Source: Actinopolyspora erythraea
GTDB taxonomy: Bacteria; Actinomycetota; Actinomycetes; Mycobacteriales; Pseudonocardiaceae
Reading direction: 5' to 3'
Assembly (NCBI RefSeq): GCF_002263515.1
Contig: NZ_CP022752.1
Location: forward strand, 3,038,001-3,102,000
DNA: 64,000 nucleotides
The translations under genes were made by a program, and so were the position numbers. Every line of letters begins with the position of its first letter. The stretch's first letter is position 1. Below, one piece after another: positions 34,367-42,742 of the stretch. The notes under the pieces were generated by a model. The model ran no database searches. It worked only from the letters and a program-made list of their open reading frames with translations, and was not told the origin of the DNA.

Positions 34367-37176
34367 CGGCAGTGTCTCCCCCAATACGGCTTGATGAACG
34401 GGCCGTTCCTGCGGGCACAACGACACGGTTCGCGTCGCTGGTGATCCTCATCATGGTCAGCAGCAGCTCGATGACCCTGACGACGCTTGTCGCCGCCGGG
34501 TTCAGCGATGGAAAGGGGTGTCTGCTCGCTTCCGGCAACACCCCCTTCCAACAACCCCCCGCTGATCTCGCGCAGAGCACCGCGTACCAGGCCTGCGTCG
34601 CCCGCTACGCACTGATGTCGCTGTCGGGATGGATCCCCTTGGCGGTGCCAGGCGTGTTGTTTGTTACGGCTGGCGTCCTGTTCTTCTGTCTGCCCGTCTG
34701 GAAGACACGAGGCGGCCGGGGCGTCCCCTTGCAGACCTTGGACCACGATGGTCAGATCCTGCGGGAACTGGAACATCTGGCACAGGTGGCAGGTCTGTCA
34801 CGGGTGCCACGGTTCGTCGTCGACCCCGGGGCGGTCTCATCAGGGGCGGTGGTGTTCGGCCGCAACCGACGTCCGTCGGTATGTCTGCATGGCGCTCTAC
34901 TCGCCCGCAGGAGCACCTCCCCAGAACGTTTCCGGACTGTGTTGCTGCACGAGTTTGCCCACATCCACAACCGCGATGTCACCCTCACCTACGCCACAGT
35001 CGCCCTGTGGCGAGCATTCATCGCCGTCGTGCTGGTTCCCTACGCGGTGGGATACGCGGGACTGGTCGTCAGCACGTTCCTCCATGAGCCGGCACGCACT
35101 GAACTCGTGGTACCCGCGACGACGCGCAACCTACTGCTCCCGCTGTTCATGGTTGTGCTCGTGTATCTCGCACGGTCCGACGTGCTGCGCACCCGCGAAC
35201 TCCACGCTGACGTCACGGCATTTCGGTGGGGCGCGGATCCGCACAACTGGAGCTCCGGCGCACCCCACCCCACGACCGGCCGATTACGACGAGCACTGGG
35301 GCTATTCACCGAGCTGTGGCACACACACCCGCGGTGGGAACTACGCCGGGATGCCCTGACCAACTCCGGAGTGTTATTCGGCGTGTCCGCACTGCCGATG
35401 GGGCTCAGCGGGGCTGCGGCCATCCTGATCAACGGGCACCTGGGGGCTCTTGGTCCCGAATACGGTGTGGTCGGTCAGCCACTGTGGAATCTTGTGGTGG
35501 CACTCCCGCCCGCCGTACTGATCACAGGGATCGCCGGGAGCGCAGTGGCACGCGCCGTGGTTCACGGTCTACTGACCGGGCGGGCAGTGCACTCCAGCTT
35601 GCGAGCGGGGCTGTGGCTGGGAGCCGGGATGGTTCTCGGTGAATCGTTCTTGAACAGGATCACCATCAGTCAATGGCTCGCTGGTGATCCGGTCGTCGTG
35701 GTGCTGCTCGTGTTTGTGGGCATCGTGTTCGTCGGGTGGGTCACGCAGTGCGCCCGCCTATGGGCCAGCGTTTGGCAGGGGCGGACGATCCGTCCGCCGA
35801 TGCTGCTGGTGCTCGCCGTGGCGTGCCTGGCTTTGTCCGCATGGTTCTGGTGGTGGCAGAGCTCCGGGATCGTACTCGCTCACATTGCTGGGCTGTGGGC
35901 CGATCCGTTCGGTGGTGCTGCTCCCGGGATTCCGGGTGATCCGGCCGGACACCACTCGTCCACCGTGTTCGCTGTCACGGTCGTGTCGGCGAACATGGGC
36001 CATGTCCTCGCTGTTCCCTTGATGCTGCCTGCGGTCACCGCCCTGTGGGTCGTGCCGCTACTGGCGTGGACGACTCGACTGCGCGTCGCCCGCTGGATAC
36101 CCAGCGTCCTGCTGGAAGCTGACGGGGTTTCCGTACCCGGAGCATCGTTACCTCGGCTACGACGCGTGGCGCTGTCCGGGTTACTCGGCGGTGGACTGAG
36201 CTGGATCGCGATCGCGGCCGTGAAGGCGTACATGCACACGTGGCAGCCCTCGCCCCCACGCCAAGGGCTGAGTGCTGCCCTCGTGTTCCAAGGATGGACG
36301 TCGGCCGCCGTGGTGGCCGGTGCCGCTGTGGCGGCGCTCGTCGCGAGCATGTCGGCCGAGCACTACCGGCTCATTGTCGCCCTCATCGCCGCGCAGTTCG
36401 CGGTCCTGGCAGGTTACAGCGGTCTGTTCCTGTTGTCCGCAACGGACGGCTGCATTCCGACCTTGACCACATTCAGCTCCACCTGCGGCTGGCGCCCCCT
36501 TGCGATATGGCGAGCCTTTCAACTTCCCCTATCGGGCATCCTCGTTCTCGCTACCGCCGTCGCCACCATTGCTGCCGCACTCGTAGCCGCAGCGTGGCGT
36601 CCCCGCGCACGACACGTGATCTCCGCGCCACATCGCAAGCTGGTCCTCAACCGCTGGGTCGTGGGCGTGCTGTGCACGGGCGCGGTGGGAATCACCACGG
36701 CCCTGTTGATCGTCCCAGCGCCAGCCGCAGCGCACCCGAACATCGAGGTCAAGAACCCGACTCTGAGCGCCAAGATACAGGCGACGCAGGTAGTCGCCTG
36801 GTACAGCCACGGTGGACAGGATCTGTTACTCCGCCACCGGAACGTGGTCAACCGTCTCGGTGTGCTCGCGTCCGAGGCAAAGCGCTCCGCGGACGGCGAT
36901 GCCGTGCTCCTGTCAGGTCTCCGCCCCGTGTGCGTCGAGTTCGGCCGGATCGCCCAGGACGCCGGCGACTACTTTCCGGCTCCCGCACCTCAGATCAGGC
37001 CAGCCTGGCAGAAATTCATCGCACTGGAGAGCCAAGTCAGCCACGACTGTCTGCGCGGCCTGGATCGGAACGAGATCTACAAGATCGTTGCCGCGTTGAA
37101 AAAGGTCCGCCAGGCAACGATCGCTGCCAACTCGGTCGGCGCCGTTGTAGACGCGATTTCTCGTGACCGTCCCTAG
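34363..37176 (+). CDS. large multi-pass M48-family metalloprotease
   Basis: A 937-residue integral membrane protein. The zinc motif His196-Glu-x2-His200 lies in LLHEFAHIHNRDV, with a downstream ELHAD supplying the third ligand, as in HtpX/Ste24 peptidases. Two N-terminal helices precede it, and at least ten hydrophobic segments follow, ending in a soluble domain from about residue 790. This is roughly three times the size of HtpX, so the C-terminal two thirds are an added membrane module. The last 264 bases overlap antisense with the extended recombinase gene on the other strand. Confidence 0.88.
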   Translation: MTAVSPPIRLDERAVPAGTTTRFASLVILIMVSSSSMTLTTLVAAGFSDGKGCLLASGNTPFQQPPADLAQSTAYQACVARYALMSLSGWIPLAVPGVLFVTAGVLFFCLPVWKTRGGRGVPLQTLDHDGQILRELEHLAQVAGLSRVPRFVVDPGAVSSGAVVFGRNRRPSVCLHGALLARRSTSPERFRTVLLHEFAHIHNRDVTLTYATVALWRAFIAVVLVPYAVGYAGLVVSTFLHEPARTELVVPATTRNLLLPLFMVVLVYLARSDVLRTRELHADVTAFRWGADPHNWSSGAPHPTTGRLRRALGLFTELWHTHPRWELRRDALTNSGVLFGVSALPMGLSGAAAILINGHLGALGPEYGVVGQPLWNLVVALPPAVLITGIAGSAVARAVVHGLLTGRAVHSSLRAGLWLGAGMVLGESFLNRITISQWLAGDPVVVVLLVFVGIVFVGWVTQCARLWASVWQGRTIRPPMLLVLAVACLALSAWFWWWQSSGIVLAHIAGLWADPFGGAAPGIPGDPAGHHSSTVFAVTVVSANMGHVLAVPLMLPAVTALWVVPLLAWTTRLRVARWIPSVLLEADGVSVPGASLPRLRRVALSGLLGGGLSWIAIAAVKAYMHTWQPSPPRQGLSAALVFQGWTSAAVVAGAAVAALVASMSAEHYRLIVALIAAQFAVLAGYSGLFLLSATDGCIPTLTTFSSTCGWRPLAIWRAFQLPLSGILVLATAVATIAAALVAAAWRPRARHVISAPHRKLVLNRWVVGVLCTGAVGITTALLIVPAPAAAHPNIEVKNPTLSAKIQATQVVAWYSHGGQDLLLRHRNVVNRLGVLASEAKRSADGDAVLLSGLRPVCVEFGRIAQDAGDYFPAPAPQIRPAWQKFIALESQVSHDCLRGLDRNEIYKIVAALKKVRQATIAANSVGAVVDAISRDRP

Positions 37177-38187
37177 TAAGGCCGTGGCAATTTCGGGGAG
37201 TCCGGCGCGGACGTAGGTGGCAGTGACTCCGCTCTCGCCCGCGTGGTCGGTGTGGCCGGCGTAGGCCCGGGCCACCGCGTAGCCGAAATGGCGCTCCACC
37301 CACGTCAACGTGGTATGCCGCAACCAATGCGTGCTGACCTGCTGGGTGGCCACCCACGACACGTGCCGCCCGAGCCGGTGCCACAGATGGTCATACCGGC
37401 GATACGTCAACGCTGCCCCGCTTCGGTAGCGCAGCACCCTCCCATCACCGGAGGCGTGCGCACCCCGCTGGTCGGCGTGTTCGCGCAGGTGCCGCATGAG
37501 TGTCGGGGAGACCGGCTGCCACCGCACCGTGTCGTTCTTCTCCCGCAACAACACCAGACACTGCTCCGCATCCAGATCAGCCACCCTCAACGCCAGGGCA
37601 CCCCCGCGGCGGCAGGCCGTCTCGGTGTGCAACCGCACCAGCAACGTGTCCAACGCGGGATCATTACCCGTGGACGCGGCCACCCGGTTCACCTCCGCCA
37701 CCGGCCGCTCCCCCAACCCCCGACGGGTACTCGGCAACCGACGCGGCATCGCCACCCGCCGGGCCGGATCCTGCGACTCCGACAAGAGCCCGTCGGCCAC
37801 CGCGTGCCGATACACACACCGCAACGCCGCGATACAGTGCTCCACCGCACTGCGCCCACCCCGGGCGTTGCGCCGCAGCACCCGCTGAGACCGCACCCAC
37901 TCAGCCAGGTGCTTGACCTCCGACGCGGTGGGCTCATCCAACCGCCGCTGGCCCCAGAATTCGAGCACCCGTTTCCAGTACGAGCCATACACCCGCCTAG
38001 TGCCCACCGACACCGCCTGCTCCACCACCGGCACATACTCGGCAAACGTCGGCACCACAGAAGAGCCCACCGAGGCCCCGACCAGATCCTCCGGCGCCAC
38101 CCCCATCCGCGCCAACACCAACCGAGCCGCCTCCATCTCCGACGGACCGGGACCGGTGCTGCCTGACTGCTCCCTGGAATCATTCAT
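36913..38187 (-). CDS. tyrosine recombinase, copy 1, with run-on C terminus
   Basis: A 424-residue phage-type integrase: N-terminal SAM-like core-binding domain, then catalytic Arg193/194 region TACRRGGALAL, box THWLRHTTLTW (His287, Arg290), GHTD (His312) and nucleophile Tyr325 in TATYVRAG. It is homologous along its length to the recombinase at 52233, which ends at residue 350. Here sequence like that homologue stops at about residue 340 (near base 37170), and the remaining 84 residues are only the antisense of the M48 protease 3' end. So the natural C terminus was lost at a junction; the catalytic core is intact. ATG 38187 overlaps the AbrB-like gene by eight bases. Confidence 0.85.
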   Translation of the reverse strand: MNDSREQSGSTGPGPSEMEAARLVLARMGVAPEDLVGASVGSSVVPTFAEYVPVVEQAVSVGTRRVYGSYWKRVLEFWGQRRLDEPTASEVKHLAEWVRSQRVLRRNARGGRSAVEHCIAALRCVYRHAVADGLLSESQDPARRVAMPRRLPSTRRGLGERPVAEVNRVAASTGNDPALDTLLVRLHTETACRRGGALALRVADLDAEQCLVLLREKNDTVRWQPVSPTLMRHLREHADQRGAHASGDGRVLRYRSGAALTYRRYDHLWHRLGRHVSWVATQQVSTHWLRHTTLTWVERHFGYAVARAYAGHTDHAGESGVTATYVRAGLPEIATALLGTVTRNRVYNGADRVGSDRCLADLFQRGNDLVDLVPIQAAQTVVADLALQCDEFLPGWPDLRCGSRKVVAGVLGDPAELDAHGAET

Positions 38188-38656
38188 CGGGGCTCACCCC
38201 CAGCACCGCCGCGTGCCGCTCGGCCAGCGCCGCTTCCACCACCACCGGCGGGTGCACCAGCAGCACCCCCTGCCGCGGCGATCCCGCCAACAGCACACGA
38301 TCACCCGGGTTGATCCCGCAGCGCGAACGCGCCCGCGCCGGAACCACCACATACCCGGGCTCGGAGAGCCCGTAGAGCCCGTCCGGGTGGGCCCGCAGCA
38401 GCACCGAACCCGCGAGCACACCGAGCTCGCATCGCTGAGCACGACCCCAGCCCAACGCGGCCACCACCGCACGGTCACCGACCCGGCCCGAGGCATCCAC
38501 CCGGCCCATGCCGAACACCCACGACGACACCCCGGCGGACTCCGGCACCTCGGCCAGCGGAAACGCACGCGGCGACACCCCACCAGCCACCGGGCTCCGG
38601 GCGGACTCACCACGCCCGGCACCGGGAACCACCGCGGACACGATCGACTCAGCCAT
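38180..38656 (-). CDS. AbrB/SpoVT-like swapped-hairpin DNA-binding protein, copy 1
   Basis: A 158-residue protein with two AbrB-like halves: VDASGRVGDRAVVAALGW in the middle and YVVVPARARSRCGINPGDRV near the C terminus, the second being the typical MazE/AbrB swapped-hairpin strand pattern. ATG 38656 is chosen; longer frames to 38734 would start inside the terminator hairpin region. It overlaps the downstream recombinase gene, and the same pair recurs at 52233-53752. It is likely an operon autoregulator or an architectural partner of the recombinase; that is inference. Confidence 0.75.
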   Translation of the reverse strand: MAESIVSAVVPGAGRGESARSPVAGGVSPRAFPLAEVPESAGVSSWVFGMGRVDASGRVGDRAVVAALGWGRAQRCELGVLAGSVLLRAHPDGLYGLSEPGYVVVPARARSRCGINPGDRVLLAGSPRQGVLLVHPPVVVEAALAERHAAVLGVSPDE

Positions 38657-38715
38657 GCCGACCACCACCCCGGCGGCCACAGCACGGCCCACGCACAGCC
38701 AGCGCGTCAAGACAT

Positions 38716-38742
38716 GAGAAAAGGCGGCACCCACGGTGCCGC
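38716..38742 (-). terminator. intrinsic terminator, minus strand
   Basis: Reading the minus strand, GCGGCACC pairs exactly with GGTGCCGC across a three-base loop (38724-38742) and is followed by CTTTTCTC. This would stop minus-strand transcription entering from the island before it reaches the AbrB/recombinase module. Confidence 0.65.
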
Positions 38743-38770
38743 GACAACAGACCTTCGAACCTCACGTATC

Positions 38771-38784
38771 GGGGAAATTTCCCC
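38771..38784. repeat. palindrome GGGGAAATTTCCCC, left copy
   Basis: A perfect 14-bp palindrome. Thirteen of its bases (GGGAAATTTCCCC) recur at 52048-52060, just beyond the serine integrase. The two copies bracket the integrative element and may be part of attachment sites or recombinase/AbrB binding sites. Confidence 0.55.
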
Positions 38785-39097
38785 TGACAGTGTGTCGGAG
38801 GGGCGAGCTGCGCACTAACCACCCGGGCGCAGCTGCTGATGTCGGACTAATCGACGACTTTCTGTCTGGAACCTCCAATCAACACGTACTTCGCCGGGCG
38901 TCTTCCGATACAGAGTCTTATTCACGGAGGACAGACTGTTTCGCAGCGGTACAATCGAGTAGCTGCGCGGCGCGACGGCAGCGCTGTGACCAGGTCGTTC
39001 AGGAGGTTTCCGGCGCATCGTCGCGCGGCACAAGTCCGTCGCACGTCGACATTGTGACTTCGCTGAATAAGCCTCACAGTTGTCTCCAGTAGAGTAG
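38785..39097. other. intergenic stretch left of the small membrane gene
   Basis: About 310 bases without a supportable gene. It contains GTGTCGGAGGGG at 38792-38803, a 12-mer also found at the tRNA-like site at 52016-52027, which may be chance or an attachment-site trace. Confidence 0.35.
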
Positions 39098-39134
39098 AGC
39101 CTGGAAGGCCCGAACGCTCCGGACCTTCCAGGCT
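39098..39134 (-). terminator. hairpin terminator after the small membrane gene
   Basis: AGCCTGGAAGG (39098-39108) pairs exactly with CCTTCCAGGCT (39124-39134), 11 bp with a 15-base loop. It lies 13 bases beyond the stop of the minus-strand small gene. No T-run follows, as is common in high-GC actinomycetes. Confidence 0.6.
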
Positions 39135-39146
39135 AGACGTGACGGA

Positions 39147-39305
39147 CTATGCGGTGATGGCTTTGGAAAACATCTCGTATACCCATTCTGGCGAAGCCAT
39201 CTCACTCCTACGCAGAACCAAGATCATCCCCACTAGAAGGATGACGTACCGCGTCAACCGGAGCATGAACGGCAGGGCCAGTACGAGCACAGGGGTAAGT
39301 TCCAT
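39147..39305 (-). CDS. 52-residue single-pass membrane protein
   Basis: A short frame with strong signals: ATG 39305 preceded six bases upstream by GAGAGGAG on the minus strand, and a terminator hairpin right after TAG 39147. The product begins MELTPVLVLALPFMLRL and continues VILLVGMILVLRR, i.e. one long hydrophobic segment with positive charges after it, then an amphipathic tail (EWVYEMFSKAITA). No family recognised. It is transcribed away from the ATPase gene at 39459, sharing a 150-bp control region with it. Confidence 0.65.
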   Translation of the reverse strand: MELTPVLVLALPFMLRLTRYVILLVGMILVLRRSEMASPEWVYEMFSKAITA

Positions 39306-39458
39306 GCGGAGCTCCTCTCATCTGGACACTCATCACTGTGGCTGGCAAAGCATCAGTCCCGCCGCCTACTCGGACGCCGTAGGACAGTCCTATACTGAAA
39401 CTCCTGTTCAGAGTGGAAATCCAAGTCGTCCGGAACAGACAGGGAGGACAGAGTCGTC

Positions 39459-41558
39459 ATGGGCGAGTTACTTGAACAGCTGCGTTCGTTGGAACAGCGG
39501 GCACAAGCATCTAGAAAGTCCGTAGGCAAGGCTTGGTCACGTACTGCCGCAGTTGCGCAAGCAGGACTAGCTAAGCAAACTGTGAGCGGATGGTTTTCAG
39601 AGAAGACACCACGTGTGCCCAAAGATCATGATGAACTCTGGAAACTCGTCGAGGTCTACAGCAAGTGGGTAGGCGAGAGTCCAAGCCGTAGCTACTGGAG
39701 CAGCTTGCTCGACGCGTCCCGCTCAGCGCAACGACCTTCGAATACAGGCTTAGGTAGATTGATCGAGGAGTGGGATCCGCTCAGTCTTGAGGTACACGAA
39801 GCAATCGATGCTGGTGCTATCGACGCTGGGCTTCCATCCATGCCTCAGTACATCATGCGCCCCCATGATGAATCATTACGCTCCGTCGTATCTCGGGCAT
39901 CACAGGGCACGAACTCAATGGCAGTTCTGGTGGGAGGATCCTCGACAGGTAAGACCCGTGCTTGTTGGGAAGCAGTACAGCTATTACCAAGGCCATGGAA
40001 ACTATGGCACCCGATCGATCCTGGTCGACCAGATGCTGTAGTGCAAGCACTGAACGACGAAATCGATTCGCACACTGTAATTTGGCTCAATGAGATACAA
40101 TTTTACCTACTCTCCTCCGCTGGGGAACGCATCGCAGCCGGATTAAGGGAACTTATCCGAAATCCCACCTCTGGCCCAATTCTCATATTAGGGACAATCT
40201 GGCCCGAGCATTGGTGTAGACTAACCGATCAGCCTGCTTCTAGCCAGTCTGACCAGCATGCACAATCTCGCGAGCTGCTGTCCGGAACAGATATCACGGT
40301 ACCTGATACTTTCGACGAAAACGCCTTGATAAAACTGGAATCCGCTGCTCACTCAGATCCGAGACTAACCGCCGCAAGAGAACATCAGTACGCAGATGGA
40401 AAAATAACCCAATTTTTAGCAGGTGCCCCTGATTTAGTGAAGCGTTACCACAATTCACCAAGCACCGTCAAAGCGATTTTGAACGCAGCCACTGACCTAA
40501 GGAGATTCAACTACGGTCCAACAATACCAGAATCACTACTAAAAGAGCTCGCATCAGATTACCTGGACATGAATACCATTGGAAATCTAAAAGAAGACTG
40601 GTTCGAAGAGAATGTTTATAATCTTTGCTTGCCATCCAAAGGCACGCCTGGACCATTGAACCGAATTCGTCCGAAATTTAGTGAAACTTCGCCACAAAAC
40701 GAGAAAGAGATTCGACTATCAGACTTCCTTGAACAACACTCCCGCGAAGAAAGAAAAGAAATATTCCCAACCAATGAATTCTTTTGCATAGCCTACTATT
40801 TAACTGACAATCCAGAATCTCTGTACGCAGTAGCAAGACAACTAGATAACACTGGAAGAGCACTTCTTGCTGCGCAATTTTACTATAAATCTTTGCTGCT
40901 CGGCGACACACGTTCAGCGGAAGATTTGGCAGGATTGCTATCCCTAGCAGGAGACAAGCCTGGCGCCATTTCAATTTTGGAGGGAAATGTAACCGATTAT
41001 GACAATAGCATGTCTGACGAATTTATTAGACTCCTAGCTAAACAGGAGGAAGAAGACAGGCTGGTGAAAATATGTAGAACAGAATTAGTCCGCGGCAATG
41101 CTAGGCCGCTCGTTGCCGCATTTGACGCCTATAAAGAAACTAGCAAACGCAAAGTAATAGAAGGAAAAGTGCTCCACGCCAAAGAGGAACCAGAGGAACA
41201 AAGAATAAGAAACATGAAAACCGCAACAAAAGAAATGCAGAAACAATTAAGCGAAATAAAAATGTCTATCGATAAATTAAACAAATTAATGAAAAGCGAC
41301 CAACCAAGGAAAAAGGAATTTGCTAACGCCAACCATGAAATTGATTTTTATATAAACAACGGAAAATGGAACATCGCAAAGAAAAAAATGATCGGTTTTC
41401 TCAACTCTGAATTTTTTGATCAGGAACATTTTGCTGATGTTTATAAACGCTGGGGAGAAACCGAAAAACACAATATGATTATGCGTTTCGGAGTAAATGC
41501 AGATGGCGAGCCAGCCAACCCCTGGAGTCTGGTAGACGTCATTAGGGTTAGTTCATAA
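39459..41558 (+). CDS. HTH-P-loop ATPase, STAND-like accessory protein
   Basis: A 699-residue protein. Residues 20-75 look like a helix-turn-helix (AVAQAGLAKQTVSGWFSEK); Walker A is GGSSTGKT at 159-166 and Walker B-like TVIWLNEIQF near 207-216; the C-terminal 300 residues are helical and Lys/Glu-rich, possibly TPR-like. The second half of the gene is strikingly AT-rich for this genome with many AAA/ATA codons, a sign of foreign origin. Such ATP-binding sensor proteins are frequent in actinobacterial islands and some are anti-phage, but no effector domain is recognised here, so function is open. Confidence 0.7.
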   Translation: MGELLEQLRSLEQRAQASRKSVGKAWSRTAAVAQAGLAKQTVSGWFSEKTPRVPKDHDELWKLVEVYSKWVGESPSRSYWSSLLDASRSAQRPSNTGLGRLIEEWDPLSLEVHEAIDAGAIDAGLPSMPQYIMRPHDESLRSVVSRASQGTNSMAVLVGGSSTGKTRACWEAVQLLPRPWKLWHPIDPGRPDAVVQALNDEIDSHTVIWLNEIQFYLLSSAGERIAAGLRELIRNPTSGPILILGTIWPEHWCRLTDQPASSQSDQHAQSRELLSGTDITVPDTFDENALIKLESAAHSDPRLTAAREHQYADGKITQFLAGAPDLVKRYHNSPSTVKAILNAATDLRRFNYGPTIPESLLKELASDYLDMNTIGNLKEDWFEENVYNLCLPSKGTPGPLNRIRPKFSETSPQNEKEIRLSDFLEQHSREERKEIFPTNEFFCIAYYLTDNPESLYAVARQLDNTGRALLAAQFYYKSLLLGDTRSAEDLAGLLSLAGDKPGAISILEGNVTDYDNSMSDEFIRLLAKQEEEDRLVKICRTELVRGNARPLVAAFDAYKETSKRKVIEGKVLHAKEEPEEQRIRNMKTATKEMQKQLSEIKMSIDKLNKLMKSDQPRKKEFANANHEIDFYINNGKWNIAKKKMIGFLNSEFFDQEHFADVYKRWGETEKHNMIMRFGVNADGEPANPWSLVDVIRVSS

Positions 41559-41786
41559 CGTATATCAACGTGTCCCACATGTCCTCATGGAGCCTGCGCT
41601 GGACAGGCTCACTGGGACAGGAATTATATCCTGGTGATCTGCGAAAACATTCCAATGCCACCATTGGACAGGAGCCTGACGGGTGTCCCAGCCGTCCCGA
41701 ACCCCGGTGCAGAGCTCGAGGACGGCCCTTGAAGCTGGGACGGGACAGCGGGACACCTCTCCGCGCGCTACGGCCGGAGCCAACCG

Positions 41787-41909
41787 TTACAGGCGACGCA
41801 GGCCGTCGAGGACGCGCTTCATCAGGGTAAGAGAGGGTGCGTAGATGTCACCGCGGAACGCGGTCACGTAGCCGACAGGCTCGTTTCTGAAGTGATGCTT
41901 GCCGCTCGT
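41787..41909 (-). CDS. possible 40-residue small gene with ACG start
   Basis: After the stop of the 184-residue gene, the minus strand has GAGGAG, four bases, then ACG AGC GGC and an open frame of 40 codons ending TAA at 41787: product SGKHHFRNEPVGYVTAFRGD then IYAPSLTLMKRVLDGLRRL. The composition and ribosome site look genuine, but the start codon would be ACG (one base from ATG), so it may be a recently inactivated gene. Confidence 0.4.
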   Translation of the reverse strand, partial: TSGKHHFRNEPVGYVTAFRGDIYAPSLTLMKRVLDGLRRL

Positions 41910-41929
41910 ATTTCTCCTCGTTTGCGGAA

Positions 41930-42484
41930 TCAAAGGTGCGCGTCTCCGATGGTTTCGCGCATGAGTCGAGTCAGCTCTTCGAGAGTTTCCATCAACTCGA
42001 TCGCCTGCGCGGTGCTGTAGCGGCCACCGCTGATATCGTGCGCAGCGTCGTCGAGCAACCATTGTGCCTTGAGCATCGATATGGCGAGCACGGTTTTCGG
42101 CGGACATTCCTCCGCTGCCTCCCCGGTGGCGGTTGCCATCCCCACCGTTCCGGAAGATTCCGCAGCAGAACCATCGGGCACATCGCCCCACGAGGATGTA
42201 GGCGCATCATGTGCTTCGCCGAGTTCTGTTCCGCTGGCAGCTCCATCGGCAGTGGCGCCCATGACCAACATCAGGCACGGAACACACGGCGCGCCCGGAA
42301 TCGCTTGTTCCGCCTCCGGTGCGGCACCGGGCTCGGCGACTTCTTCCACCTCCGTGGGGCTGAACTCATGGCGACACCACGACCACATCCCTTCCTCAGC
42401 GGACTGATCCTCACAGTGCGCGACACGATGCCGCTGCCCCGCTACGCCGTTCCGGTACTGGAACCACCGCATCTTCGCGTCCAC
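41930..42484 (-). CDS. hypothetical island protein with Cys-pair motif
   Basis: A 184-residue protein, not recognised. The N terminus (MRWFQYRNGVAGQRHRVAHC) with His/Cys pairs, and PGAPCVPCLMLVMG in the middle, suggests a metal-binding knot; the C-terminal half is an acidic helix bundle (AQAIELMETLEELTRLMRE). GTG 42484 is chosen since GGAGGT lies five bases upstream. Similar short N termini are seen in other actinomycete integrative elements, but I cannot name a function. Confidence 0.65.
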   Translation of the reverse strand: MDAKMRWFQYRNGVAGQRHRVAHCEDQSAEEGMWSWCRHEFSPTEVEEVAEPGAAPEAEQAIPGAPCVPCLMLVMGATADGAASGTELGEAHDAPTSSWGDVPDGSAAESSGTVGMATATGEAAEECPPKTVLAISMLKAQWLLDDAAHDISGGRYSTAQAIELMETLEELTRLMRETIGDAHL

Positions 42485-42742
42485 AATTGACCTCCACTCG
42501 CAACGGAACGCGGGCGGAACCGAGAACCGAAGGGTGCTCACCGGCTCCGCCCGCGACCGGATGTCCGGCAGCGACGCGACAGAGGCGGAGAGCGCCGCTG
42601 CCGGACGATTCATGCGGACCGCTCTTGGCGCGATCCGTGGCAGACTGACGACAGCCTGTCAGCTGCGACGAAGCACCAGAACGACTCGCGCACGACATCG
42701 CGACGACACGAGACCGACCGGGCAGCACGAAGGAGAACGACA

